Shown piece by piece: positions 51,493 to 60,947 of a DNA stretch of 64,000 nucleotides. Source of the stretch: Flavobacterium sp. CECT 9288 (GTDB lineage: Bacteria; Bacteroidota; Bacteroidia; Flavobacteriales; Flavobacteriaceae); assembly GCF_918731615.1 (NCBI RefSeq), contig NZ_OU957226.1, positions 2,419,501-2,483,500 on the forward strand, read 5' to 3'. The translations under genes were made by a program, and so were the position numbers. Numbering within the stretch: the stretch's first letter is position 1; each line of letters begins with the position of its first letter. The notes below the pieces were generated by a model. That model had not been told where the DNA came from. It made no database searches and was given only the letters and a program-made list of their open reading frames with translations.

Positions 51493-52926
51493 ATGAATCC
51501 AAAACTAATCCATAATTTTCTAAACCAATATTTCCCCAACATAGAAGGCGTACTTCTATTTGGTAGTTATGTTATCAATCCTGAAAAAGCAAACGATGTC
51601 GATTTATTGCTTATTAGCAATAAATTTGTCTCATCAAGCGAAGAGTCATATATTTTTGAGAATGTAAAGTTTAACCCAATTAAAATTAATCCTTCACAAA
51701 TTTTTGATGTGTTTTCAATAAACTATAAGCAAGGTGAATTTTATAGAATTGTTTTTCAAGAAGGTATAGCTTTTGTCGATAAAAATAAAGATATCGATTT
51801 TATTAAAAAGTACATTTCAAATTCGCATCCTAAAACGAGGCAAAATGATTTGGCATTAGCCTTAAATGATGTTTTATTAACACTGACAGAAAACACCACT
51901 TTTCTTAAAAAAGAATTGCCACCTATTGAGTTTTATATGGTAGCGGCAGATGCTATATCAGGATTGTTAGATTATTTTTTGGTAACAAAAGCTATATATC
52001 CTAATAAGTCTCTCAAATTAAAAAGTAGGTTTGTAAACACAAATATGCCTATTGAAAACGACAGAATTCAAAATTTAATTAATTATTCACAAAAGAATAA
52101 TCAAAATAAATTTTACTCTGAGTTACTTGTTTTAGTAAATGATTACAATATTCCTATTGATGGTAAATATTCAAACGATTTAATACTTGACGATTATTCA
52201 CAACCGCAATTGGTTTTATTCATAGAAAATCTATTCTCTTTTGAAGATATAAAAGAAATTATTGCCAAGATTAAAACCGAAAACAATAAAATAGTATTCC
52301 ATATTTATCAAGTAGACGAAGACAATCAAGAAAAAGTGGGATGTTATATTGTTTTTGAAAATACTGACACAATTGTCGAAAAAAACAAACAAAGATGGGT
52401 TGATTTTATAAAAAGTAATTTTGAGAAATACCAATATACTTTTCCATACAACAATATGTTTTGCTTCCCTGAAATAAAATTTATGGGAAAACAAAATGAA
52501 AAAATAGTCAATCAATTATTGATTGAATGGATCAGTTTTATTCAAAAGAAATCCTTATCAAAAGAACTATTTTTAGCCAGTTTTCTAAAAAGTTATACTT
52601 CAAAAACAAATACTAAAATAGATGATGTTTATAATTTTTATCTGGGTAAATTAAATACTAAAAGTCGTTCTTCAAACTATTTCAATAACAAAATAAAAGA
52701 AACGGAAGCTCATTTTTTTGGAGCGAATAAAGAAGCTGAAAAAAAATTAATCTCAATATTTACAACTATTCAAAAAGAAATTAAAGCAATAGATTTTACA
52801 GTGATTGAAAATGCACCTATATGGATTCATTTTCAAGTGATTGACCGATTAATAAGTACTCTTCTAAAAAATGATTTTGAAAAATTATTTTATATCAATT
52901 GTTACAAAAAATCTTCACATGCATAA
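51493..52926 (+). CDS. Nucleotidyltransferase-domain protein of the secretion operon
   Basis: This is a 477-aa protein. The N-terminus has the pol-beta-like nucleotidyltransferase signature G24-S25-Y...D35-V-D37 (GVLLFGSYVINPEKANDVDL), as in MNT/KNT-type enzymes that add AMP or another nucleotide to a substrate. The middle is helical (PPIEFYMVAADAISGLLDYF). The second half (about 260-477) is not recognised; it contains NKIVFHIYQVDEDNQEKVG and ends IWIHFQVIDRLISTLLKN. Its stop lies inside the start of the ABC exporter gene (8-bp overlap), so the two are coupled. A role in modifying the cargo, or in conferring self-protection, is possible but unproven. Confidence 0.7.
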   Translation: MNPKLIHNFLNQYFPNIEGVLLFGSYVINPEKANDVDLLLISNKFVSSSEESYIFENVKFNPIKINPSQIFDVFSINYKQGEFYRIVFQEGIAFVDKNKDIDFIKKYISNSHPKTRQNDLALALNDVLLTLTENTTFLKKELPPIEFYMVAADAISGLLDYFLVTKAIYPNKSLKLKSRFVNTNMPIENDRIQNLINYSQKNNQNKFYSELLVLVNDYNIPIDGKYSNDLILDDYSQPQLVLFIENLFSFEDIKEIIAKIKTENNKIVFHIYQVDEDNQEKVGCYIVFENTDTIVEKNKQRWVDFIKSNFEKYQYTFPYNNMFCFPEIKFMGKQNEKIVNQLLIEWISFIQKKSLSKELFLASFLKSYTSKTNTKIDDVYNFYLGKLNTKSRSSNYFNNKIKETEAHFFGANKEAEKKLISIFTTIQKEIKAIDFTVIENAPIWIHFQVIDRLISTLLKNDFEKLFYINCYKKSSHA

Positions 52927-55123
52927 ATTCCCCAATTATATACAACTAGACAGCAAAGATTGTGGACCAACTTGTATACAAATAATAGCAAAACAGTATG
53001 GTAAGTTTTTATCCTTGCAAGATATAAACGAATATTCGGCAGTTTCTAAAGAAGGATTATCACTTCATGAGTTGGGTTTAACCGCTGAAAGATTGGGGTT
53101 AAAATCGTTAGCAATCAAAGCCACTTTATCAAATTTATTAGAAGAAATTCCCTTGCCTTGTATTGCTCACTGGAAAAATGAACACTACATAGTTATTTAC
53201 AAAGTAACAAAAAGTTACATTTATGTTTCTGATCCGCAATTGGGCTATTTAAAATATAATCATGATGAATTTTTAAAAGACTGGATTAAGCCAACAGAAA
53301 AGGAATCAGAAAAAGGAGTCTTACTATTGCTTGAACCCACAGACAAGTTCAACGATATTAAACCATCTGCAAATCCTTCAAAAATATATGCTTTCAATTA
53401 TTTTATAAGTCATTTAAAACCTTATAAAACCCAAGCAATGCAATTGCTCTTAACTATGTTCGCATTAACATTGCTTCAAGCAGTGCTGCCATTTATCACT
53501 CAATCTATTGTTGATACTGGAATTACTACCAAAGATTTTAGTTTCATTATCTTGCTTCTTATTGCCAATATCGTTTTAGTCATCAGCGTAAGTTTAGGTA
53601 ACTGGATTAGGCAATCTATCAATATTCACATATCCTCACGAATTAAAATTTCGATACTTTCCAATTACATTATAAAACTGTTAAAGTTGCCCCTCACCTA
53701 TTTTGAAAACAAATTAGTAGGTGATATTTTCCAGAGAGCATTAGATTATGATAGAATGGAAAGTTTCATTATGAATTCTGCTTTCAATATTATTCTAGCA
53801 TTTTTCAATCTTTTTGTATTTGGTATTATTCTTTTTATTTATCAACCTATATTACTCGCTGTTTTTTTTGTCGGAGCATTTTTATATATTTCTTGGACAT
53901 TGTTTTTTTGGAACGTTCGAAAAAAAATGGACATGGAATATTTCTCTTTAAAATCAAAAAACAACAGCCATTGGATAGAACTTCTAACACATATTCAAGA
54001 AATTAAAAATAACAATTACGAGCAAGGCAAACGGTGGTCGTGGGAAAAAATACAAGTTAAATTGTATAATATTAATCTTAGAATATTAAAAGTAAACCAA
54101 GTGGATTCTGTAGGAAGCAATTTAATTAATACATTAACAGATGTGGCACTGACTTTTCTTACTGTATATTTTGTAATAGAAGGCGAAATGACACTGGGGA
54201 TGATGATTGCCGTACAATATATTTTAGGACAACTAAAAGGGCCTCTTTCAGAAATAATTCAATTTATTTCATCTTATCAATCAGCGTATATCAGTTTTTT
54301 AAGAATAAATGAATCCAGCAACACACCAGACGAACAAATTGAAGAAAAAATAGCCTATCGAGAGTTACCAAAAAACAAATCCTTAGAATTAAAAAGCGTT
54401 TATTTTAAATACAACAACTCGGCTAACTATATTTTAAACAACATTAGTTTAAAAATTCCAGAAGGAAAAATAACGGCAATAGTTGGTGCAAGTGGCAGCG
54501 GCAAAAGCACATTACTCAAAATATTGTCACGACTATACCTGCCAACATCGGGTGAGTTTTTAATTGGCGATATCAATATGTTAACCGTCGATTTAAGTGC
54601 TTGGAGAGATAAAACAGGCGTCGTAAATCAAAACTCAGAAGTTTTTAAAGAAACACTAAAAGACAATATTATTTTAAGTAAGGAATATGATATTGATAAA
54701 TTTTCCGAAACGACCAGAAATGCAAACTTATCGCAAGAAATTGAAGGATTGCCTTTAGGTTTCAATACTTTGATGGGAGAAAATGGCAGAGGATTGAGCG
54801 AAGGTCAAAAGCAAAGAATCATGATTGCAAGAGCTTTATACAAAAATCCTGATTATTTATTTCTAGACGAAGCGACCAATTCATTAGATTCAATCAATGA
54901 AAATATCCTTGTGAACAACTTGAATGAAGTCTTTAAAGACAAAACAGTTATTCTAGTAGCCCACCGACTGGCAACCATTAAAAATGCCGACAACATAATT
55001 GTACTTGACAAAGGGTATATTGTCGAAATGGGAACTGAGAAAATGTTACTATCAAGAAACGGATATTATTCCAGATTATTTAAAAACCAAATGATTTTAG
55101 AAAAAGATGAGCTCCAAAATTAA
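52919..55123 (+). CDS. C39-peptidase-containing ABC exporter
   Basis: I choose ATG 52919 (MHKFPNYIQLDSKDCGPT) because it puts the C39 domain at the N-terminus; an in-frame ATG lies 48 bp upstream. The 735-aa protein has an active-looking C39 peptidase (Cys15 in KDCGPTC, His89 in NEHYIVIYK, Asp105 in SDPQLG), a membrane domain of about six helices (residues of about 155-440), and an ATPase with Walker A GASGSGKST, signature LSEGQKQR, Walker B YLFLDEAT and H-loop AHRLAT. The family cuts after double-glycine leaders during export. The matching leader is on the 49880-50746 protein. It overlaps both neighbours (8 and 17 bp). Confidence 0.94.
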   Translation: MHKFPNYIQLDSKDCGPTCIQIIAKQYGKFLSLQDINEYSAVSKEGLSLHELGLTAERLGLKSLAIKATLSNLLEEIPLPCIAHWKNEHYIVIYKVTKSYIYVSDPQLGYLKYNHDEFLKDWIKPTEKESEKGVLLLLEPTDKFNDIKPSANPSKIYAFNYFISHLKPYKTQAMQLLLTMFALTLLQAVLPFITQSIVDTGITTKDFSFIILLLIANIVLVISVSLGNWIRQSINIHISSRIKISILSNYIIKLLKLPLTYFENKLVGDIFQRALDYDRMESFIMNSAFNIILAFFNLFVFGIILFIYQPILLAVFFVGAFLYISWTLFFWNVRKKMDMEYFSLKSKNNSHWIELLTHIQEIKNNNYEQGKRWSWEKIQVKLYNINLRILKVNQVDSVGSNLINTLTDVALTFLTVYFVIEGEMTLGMMIAVQYILGQLKGPLSEIIQFISSYQSAYISFLRINESSNTPDEQIEEKIAYRELPKNKSLELKSVYFKYNNSANYILNNISLKIPEGKITAIVGASGSGKSTLLKILSRLYLPTSGEFLIGDINMLTVDLSAWRDKTGVVNQNSEVFKETLKDNIILSKEYDIDKFSETTRNANLSQEIEGLPLGFNTLMGENGRGLSEGQKQRIMIARALYKNPDYLFLDEATNSLDSINENILVNNLNEVFKDKTVILVAHRLATIKNADNIIVLDKGYIVEMGTEKMLLSRNGYYSRLFKNQMILEKDELQN

Positions 55124-56414
55124 ATACTCGGAAGAATTTGCAGATACTGTAAATAAATTTCCAAAATTCAATGCAATATTACTGTATTCACTTTTAGTCA
55201 TTATAATTGTTTCTTTTACACTTTTAGCCATTATTAAATCGCCTGAAATTATATTGGGCGAAGCCCAAGTAACAGCAGTAAAACCGCCTATTGAATTGGT
55301 TGCGCAAAACTCAGGAAAAATAATTCTTAAAGAATTTGCTTCTCATAAAGTAATGAAAAAAGATGATTTTCTTGCTGTGATTGAAAACCCAGCAAATGAA
55401 GAAGATGTAAAGGAATTAAAAAATGTTTTGAAGAAATTTCAAAGTAACATTTTAGAATTAAAAACAAAAGATATAAGTTTTGCTTTAAGCAGTCAACTTG
55501 GCGAAATCCAGGAATATTACCTTAATTTAATTAATGTATTACATAGCTGTGAAGATGCGAGAGAACATCCTGAAAACGATGCGAAAAAAATGCTGCTGAG
55601 TAAACAAATTGGCAAATATTATGAAATGTTAAACCAGCGAGAAGCCATTAAAGAAATCAAAAAATCAGATATTCAATTGGTAAAAAACAAGCTAGTTGAA
55701 GATTCCATCCTTTTTTCAAAAGGATTAATTCTAAAAGGCGAATATGAACAAACAAGCAGAAATTATTATAGGGAAAAAGAAAATTTAAAAGCTTATGAGT
55801 CAAAAGACATTGAAAACAAGTTTAGTATAAACGATAACAAACAAAATATTAGCATTCTAGACCTCGAAAAAAACGAAAATATAACCCATTCAGAAATGAA
55901 GTTGATCAGCTCATTTCAACAACTTTTTCAAGCCATAAACTTTTGGGAATCCAAGTATGTTTTTAAAGTACCGCAAGATGGTGAGGTCGATATGATGCAG
56001 TTTGTTACATCTTATCAATTTATAAAACAAGGCGATCCTATTTTTAGTATTTTGCCTAATGATAATAAAGTTGTAGCCCATCTAATTGTTCCTCCACAAG
56101 GAGCTGGCAAAATAAAAATTGGTCAAGATGTGATAATTAAATTAGCAACTTATCCTTACCAAGAATTTGGTAAACTTGTTGGTAAAGTTAAATCTATTTC
56201 ACTTATACCTACTCAAAATTACTATTTAATTGTAGTTGATTTACCAAATGGTTTAAAAAGTGACACTAATCAGAATTTATCATTTTCAAAAAATATGGTA
56301 GGTTCTGCAGAAATTATTACTGAAAAAAGGAGTTTGTTGTCAAAATTATTTAATAAAATAATTTCTACTTTTGATAAAAAACCAATTGATAATAAAGAAA
56401 ATCAAAAAACATAA
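55107..56414 (+). CDS. HlyD-family periplasmic adaptor
   Basis: This is a 435-aa protein with a short cytoplasmic start and one membrane helix near residues 26-45 (LLYSLLVIIIVSFTLLAII). The biotinyl-lipoyl half-motif follows (ELVAQNSGKIILKEFASHKV), then a long coiled coil (about 95-270), the second lipoyl part (FKVPQDGEVDMMQFVTSYQF, IKQGDPIFSILPND) and the beta-barrel segment (HLIVPPQGAGKIKIGQDVII). It bridges the ABC exporter and the TolC-like channel. The start overlaps the end of the ABC gene by 17 bp. The C-terminal tail is basic and longer than usual. Confidence 0.9.
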   Translation: MSSKIKYSEEFADTVNKFPKFNAILLYSLLVIIIVSFTLLAIIKSPEIILGEAQVTAVKPPIELVAQNSGKIILKEFASHKVMKKDDFLAVIENPANEEDVKELKNVLKKFQSNILELKTKDISFALSSQLGEIQEYYLNLINVLHSCEDAREHPENDAKKMLLSKQIGKYYEMLNQREAIKEIKKSDIQLVKNKLVEDSILFSKGLILKGEYEQTSRNYYREKENLKAYESKDIENKFSINDNKQNISILDLEKNENITHSEMKLISSFQQLFQAINFWESKYVFKVPQDGEVDMMQFVTSYQFIKQGDPIFSILPNDNKVVAHLIVPPQGAGKIKIGQDVIIKLATYPYQEFGKLVGKVKSISLIPTQNYYLIVVDLPNGLKSDTNQNLSFSKNMVGSAEIITEKRSLLSKLFNKIISTFDKKPIDNKENQKT

Positions 56415-57575
56415 TATTTATTAGACACGGTTGGTTTTCTTTAATTTTTTTTTTCCTTTTTTGCTCTTCTTCTCGGTAATCATTGATATAACTTTTCAAG
56501 TAGTAGTTTCGGGATTTAGAGAAACTCAACAATTGCCCCTAAAAATAAGCATAGAATTAAATTTTCTTTAATCGGTAATAAACAACATGAAGGGGGCGTG
56601 CGATGGTAGTATTATATATTGACAATTAATGTAAATATCGAATAACCCATCACTTTGCGAACCACTTTAGTTTAAAAATACGGTAAACAGTAATACGATG
56701 GTGTGCGAAACGCACGCTATCGATTTGTGACAGAACTGTCTATCCGATTATTAGTTAGGCTTAATTTATTCTTCAAGATTAATACTTTGAATTCACTTCC
56801 GGGAGTGGTCCAAATATTCGTGTTACAATTTGTTTCCAATTTCATACTCACTGTCTATAGAATTTTCGCGGTAACGTCTATCGATAATCCAAAATTCATA
56901 AGAATTACTTAACATTTAGAAAATTAATCCTATCCTAATGATGTTTTCTTTACTTATTATCTTTGAATTAGTCAAACACAATAATTTTCTAACAATGAGT
57001 TACATATTGGCAATTTATATTTCCAAAGAATACATATATAATTGTAAAAAAGCAATTAATACGAAAAAGAATTTCTTGCGTTTTCTTCTTTTTTCAGCAT
57101 TATTTAATTTGTTATAATCTTTTCTTCTTCTTGACATTTTAAATTATCTTAAAATGAGATTATTATAAAATTTTTTACTGGGATTATTAATTAACTATCT
57201 ACCAACTTCAATTTATCATAAAAGCTCCGTTTTGCTATAATTTCAGTGTAAACAAAGTGTATTTAAACTACAAAAAAATATCTTTCTATAAAAACTAACT
57301 TCTTGTTTTACGCGAATAACAGAGCGGCAAAAGCCTAAAAATGCATCGTATGAACATGAAAAATAAGGTCCGAATTTTTAAATATTCTTTGAACTCAATT
57401 GAGTCAATTGGGTTCAGGATCCCAGGTAAGTTGTATACGGTGAAAAGCAAAAAACCTTAACATCAGGAATTTATTTGGTGGCTTGAATTACATATTTTAT
57501 CGATGTATAGTACTTCGTTAGTGCATCCTTTAAACTTGACTGTTAAAACGGTCACTATACTTCTTTGCGGTTTTA
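56415..57575. other. Gene-free region at right edge of the secretion island
   Basis: In these 1.16 kb no gene can be supported. The first 90 bp are T-rich after the HlyD-like stop. Frames of up to about 69 codons (for example at 56703-56912) lack signal, motif or start context. The stretch at 56700-56920 is less A/T-rich than its surroundings and reads in broken frames, suggesting an old gene fragment. It probably contains the right junction of the island and the dnaE terminator. Confidence 0.4.
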
Positions 57576-60500
57576 TTACTCCTTGACCATCTTTATTCTT
57601 GGTAAATTGATTTCGTGTTCTTGCGGATATGGAGCTCGTTCGGTGGTGCTAATATCGCCTCGCAGTTGTTCTGTTGCCTTAAATTGAAGTGTTTTTGAAT
57701 TGGCATATCGTGGATCAGGCTTAAAAGGCATTTTGGCCATTTTTGAAACAGTAATGGTTGGAAAATGATAATCTACCTCAACCGTACCCAAAAGTAAATA
57801 GCATCCACCGCCTTTGAACGAATAGTTGATAAGGCTTTTAGGAAAATGTGCTGTGTCAAAATAATCGCCATTTGCATCAATCCAAGTGCCAAAAAACATC
57901 ATTCCCATTTTTGTAGGGACTTGTTTTATAGATACTAAGTAAGCAATCAATTTTACTTCTTTCTTTAGGTAATTAATGAGGTTATTGGCTAAAATACCAC
58001 TCTTGAATTTAGTTTCTAATAAATCAAATGGTGAACACGAAACAGGAAAACTCAATAATTCAATTTCATCAAAAGCATCTTCTAAAATGGAACGTTCTAT
58101 AATTGGAAACTTGTATTCCTTAGTGGGTTCTTCAATTAGTAAAGGAGTATTTACCTCCAGTTTATGATGTATCAAAAGCATTCGTGCCTCGATAATTAAT
58201 TGACTTTTTGTTTTGCCAATACACCTGAAGGCTCCAATAAATATTAATGTTTGGATACTTTCTAATCCTGATGGAACTCTGGTGATGAAATTTTCAATCG
58301 ATTTGAATGCACCATTTTTTTCTCGTTCAGCAACAATATTGAAAATATACTCGCTGTTTAGATTCTTTAAAAGCATAAAACCCAAATACACATCTGTTCC
58401 ATCAACGGTAGTTTGATAAACGCTTTTGTTGATACACGGATTGTGTATCGTTGCGCCACTCATTTTGGCTTCGTGAATGTAAATTTCGGGTCTGTAGAAA
58501 CCACCACCATTATTGATAGCCGCTACCATAAACTCAATACCGTAGTAGGTTTTTAAATATAAGCTTTGGTAACTTTCTACGGCATAACTTGCCGAATGCG
58601 CTTTACAAAAAGAATATCCTGCAAAGCTTTCTATTTGTCTGTAAACCTCTTCACTCAGTTTTTCTGGATGCCCTTTGGCTTTGCAAGAAACAAAAAATTG
58701 GTTTTTTACGGATTGCAATTCTGCTAACGAACGTCCTTTTCCACTGATGGCTCTTCTGAGAATATCGCCATACGCAGCAGTCAACCCGCCATAATGCAAC
58801 GCAATTTTAATTACATCTTCTTGATAAACCATGACACCATAGGTTTCGCCCAACTGCTCTTTGAAAACCTCATGAAAATATTCAAATTTATCAGGATTAT
58901 TGTGCCTAAAAATATATTCTCGCATCATTCCACTTTGAGCCACTCCAGGACGAATGATGCTTGACGCGGCAACTAGTGTCTTGTAATTGTCGCATTTTAA
59001 ACGTCGTAACAAACCACGCATGGCGGGACTTTCTATATAAAAGCACCCTAAAGTTTTACCAATACTGAGCAACTCATTGCATTTGGCTTCGTTTTTAGAC
59101 AATGAAGTATCCGTGATATCCACTTTAATTCCTCTGTTTTTTTCAATAATTTTAACGGCTTCATCAATGGTGCCCAAACCACGCTGACTTAGAATATCGA
59201 ATTTTTCAAAGCCTATATCTTCGGCCACATGCATATCAAATTGCACAATTGGAAAGCCTTTTGGTGGCATTTCTAGTGCAGTAAAATTGGTAATTGGTTC
59301 TTCCGAAATGATGATGCCGCAGGAGTGCATGCTTCTTTGATTTGGATATTTCTCTAGCATCATTCCGTATTCTTCGACATATTTTACCACCGAATTACTC
59401 TCTCTTTGTCGTCCTTTGGCTTTAGATAATCCATCCAATTCGTCTTTAGACAGTCCAAAAACTTTACCCACTTCTCTAAAAATAGATCGGTATTTGAATT
59501 CTACATTTGTACCACAAAAGGCTACGTGATTTGGATCAAAACGCTTAAAAATATATTCTAAAATAAAATCACGTTCACGCCAAGACCAATCGATATCAAA
59601 ATCTGGTGGCGATTTTCGGTTTTCATTTAGGAATCGTTCAAAATATAAATCGAGTTCGATAGGACAGATGTCTGTAATACCAAGACAATAACTCACGATA
59701 CTGTTGGCACCACTACCACGTCCTACATGCATAAAACCTTGACTTTTACTGTATTGTATAATGTCCCAAGTGATTAGAAAATAACCACTAAAGTTTAAAT
59801 CGTTGATTACTTTTAGTTCTTTTATTACGCGAGCTTGCGCTTCTTTGTTCGAGTTTCCATAGCGTTTTACTAAACCACTTTTTGCTAAGTTTTCTAATAA
59901 TAAGCGGTCGCCTTCTTTGCTTTTGGTGTAGAATTTTTTGTTTCGAGGCGTTTTAAATTCAAATTCAAAATTGCATTCTTCAATAAGTAATTCGGTATTT
60001 TTTATAATTTCTGGATACTCACTGTACTTTTTAAGCAACTCCTCTGGGCTTATCAGTATTTCAGAAGTTTTGCAAATGTCCTCTTCGGTTAATTTTGACA
60101 ATAAGGTGTTGTTGTCTATGGCACGCAGAATTCTATGTAAGTTAAATTCCTTTTTGGATCTAAAAGTAACGGGTTGCAGGATTACCGCTTTTTGAATGAT
60201 CGGTTTCCATTCGGTTTTGAATAATTTTATAACTTCTTCTGGTCGAATGCCAATGTATTCAAAATTTCGTAACTCGTTAGGCATATTAGTTGTTGGATAG
60301 ATCACAAATACATTTTCAAATACTGGCGCAACCTCTGGCAAATGTGTTTTGGATAGATTATGCTGGGTTAGAAAACGACACATTTCGCCAATGCCTTTTT
60401 GGTTTTTGGCTAAGCCAATAAAAAGCAATCTGTTGTTTTGTCTGAACTCAACACCCACAATGGGTTTTATGCCAACTTCTTTGCATTGTTTTGTAAAATC

Positions 60501-60635
60501 ATAAATACCAGTTACCGTATTAATATCGGTCAATGCAACTGAGGTAAGGCCTGAAATTTTAGCTTGTTGAACAAGTTCGTTCAACGGAATTGTTCCGTAA
60601 CGCAAGCTATGATAAGAATGGCAATTGAGATACAT
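57576..60635 (-). CDS. dnaE: DNA polymerase III alpha subunit, short DnaE2-like form
   Basis: This is a 1019-aa C-family polymerase, much shorter than a replicative DnaE (about 1150-1500 aa). The N-terminal PHP domain (MYLNCHSYHSLRYGTIPLNE, VALTDINTVTGIYDF) is present. The catalytic region has GRGSGANSIVSYCLGITDI and PPDFDIDWSW near 344. A helix-hairpin region (SYAVESYQSLYLKTYYGIEF, GAFRCIGKTKSQLIIEARM) and an OB-fold (VSIKQVPTKMGMMFFGTWID) follow. It is encoded near and on the same strand as DinB, behind an S24 repressor, which points to damage-induced translesion synthesis. Whether it is functionally DnaE2 cannot be shown from sequence. Confidence 0.9.
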   Translation of the reverse strand: MYLNCHSYHSLRYGTIPLNELVQQAKISGLTSVALTDINTVTGIYDFTKQCKEVGIKPIVGVEFRQNNRLLFIGLAKNQKGIGEMCRFLTQHNLSKTHLPEVAPVFENVFVIYPTTNMPNELRNFEYIGIRPEEVIKLFKTEWKPIIQKAVILQPVTFRSKKEFNLHRILRAIDNNTLLSKLTEEDICKTSEILISPEELLKKYSEYPEIIKNTELLIEECNFEFEFKTPRNKKFYTKSKEGDRLLLENLAKSGLVKRYGNSNKEAQARVIKELKVINDLNFSGYFLITWDIIQYSKSQGFMHVGRGSGANSIVSYCLGITDICPIELDLYFERFLNENRKSPPDFDIDWSWRERDFILEYIFKRFDPNHVAFCGTNVEFKYRSIFREVGKVFGLSKDELDGLSKAKGRQRESNSVVKYVEEYGMMLEKYPNQRSMHSCGIIISEEPITNFTALEMPPKGFPIVQFDMHVAEDIGFEKFDILSQRGLGTIDEAVKIIEKNRGIKVDITDTSLSKNEAKCNELLSIGKTLGCFYIESPAMRGLLRRLKCDNYKTLVAASSIIRPGVAQSGMMREYIFRHNNPDKFEYFHEVFKEQLGETYGVMVYQEDVIKIALHYGGLTAAYGDILRRAISGKGRSLAELQSVKNQFFVSCKAKGHPEKLSEEVYRQIESFAGYSFCKAHSASYAVESYQSLYLKTYYGIEFMVAAINNGGGFYRPEIYIHEAKMSGATIHNPCINKSVYQTTVDGTDVYLGFMLLKNLNSEYIFNIVAEREKNGAFKSIENFITRVPSGLESIQTLIFIGAFRCIGKTKSQLIIEARMLLIHHKLEVNTPLLIEEPTKEYKFPIIERSILEDAFDEIELLSFPVSCSPFDLLETKFKSGILANNLINYLKKEVKLIAYLVSIKQVPTKMGMMFFGTWIDANGDYFDTAHFPKSLINYSFKGGGCYLLLGTVEVDYHFPTITVSKMAKMPFKPDPRYANSKTLQFKATEQLRGDISTTERAPYPQEHEINLPRIKMVKE

Positions 60636-60715
60636 TGTGATTGAAAATTAACAATTTTTGATTTATAGTTTTTTGCATTAGGGAAATGTCATTAGGTTAA
60701 GAAGGAAAAAAAATA

Positions 60716-60780
60716 GCACGCAGATTCAACAGATTTTAACTGATTTTTTTGCATAAATCTGCGAAATCTACGTGAAAACT
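60716..60780. repeat. Imperfect palindromic intergenic repeat
   Basis: GCACGCAGATTCAACAGATT on the left and AATCTGCGAAATCTACGTG on the right form an imperfect inverted repeat with internal AGATTT/AAATCT steps. From general knowledge, similar GCAGATTT-rich palindromes are dispersed in Flavobacterium intergenic regions. It sits between dinB and dnaE. Confidence 0.55.
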
Positions 60781-60835
60781 AAAAGAGTAATTCCTTGACT
60801 TAATAACATTGTGCGTTAGGGATGGAAGCGGCATC

Positions 60836-60935
60836 CTTTTGTGCAGCGCTAGCGGAACAAAAGATATAGCGTACAGCCCGACCCGCCTTTTTCGGCGGGA
60901 AACGCCCAACTAACCCTGAACGTGCAACCTGACGA
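60836..60935. repeat. GC-rich intergenic element with perfect hairpin
   Basis: This stretch is distinctly GC-rich compared with the window. It contains a perfect stem CCCGCC-TTTTTC-GGCGGG at 60882-60899 and an AGCGCTAGCGG motif resembling the core of the REP-like repeats at 21910/22527. It resembles the dispersed elements often found in Flavobacterium intergenic DNA. It also could act as a terminator for dinB on the minus strand, although the T-run lies in the loop. Confidence 0.5.
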
Positions 60936-60947
60936 AGTAAATTTTTT

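Noticed and set aside
51293..51502. 69-residue minus-strand membrane protein
   Set aside because: The hydrophobic frame overlaps the start of the nucleotidyltransferase gene and is made of very A/T-rich DNA; there is no start context or motif.
51493..52926. Lantibiotic dehydratase-like C-terminal domain
   Set aside because: The ending IHFQVIDRL loosely recalls the H-M-x-x-N-R-L motif of those enzymes, but nothing else matches, so no call was made.
56703..56912. 69-residue plus-strand frame in the gap after the HlyD-like gene
   Set aside because: There is no signal, motif, promoter or neighbour support; it looks like chance or an old fragment.
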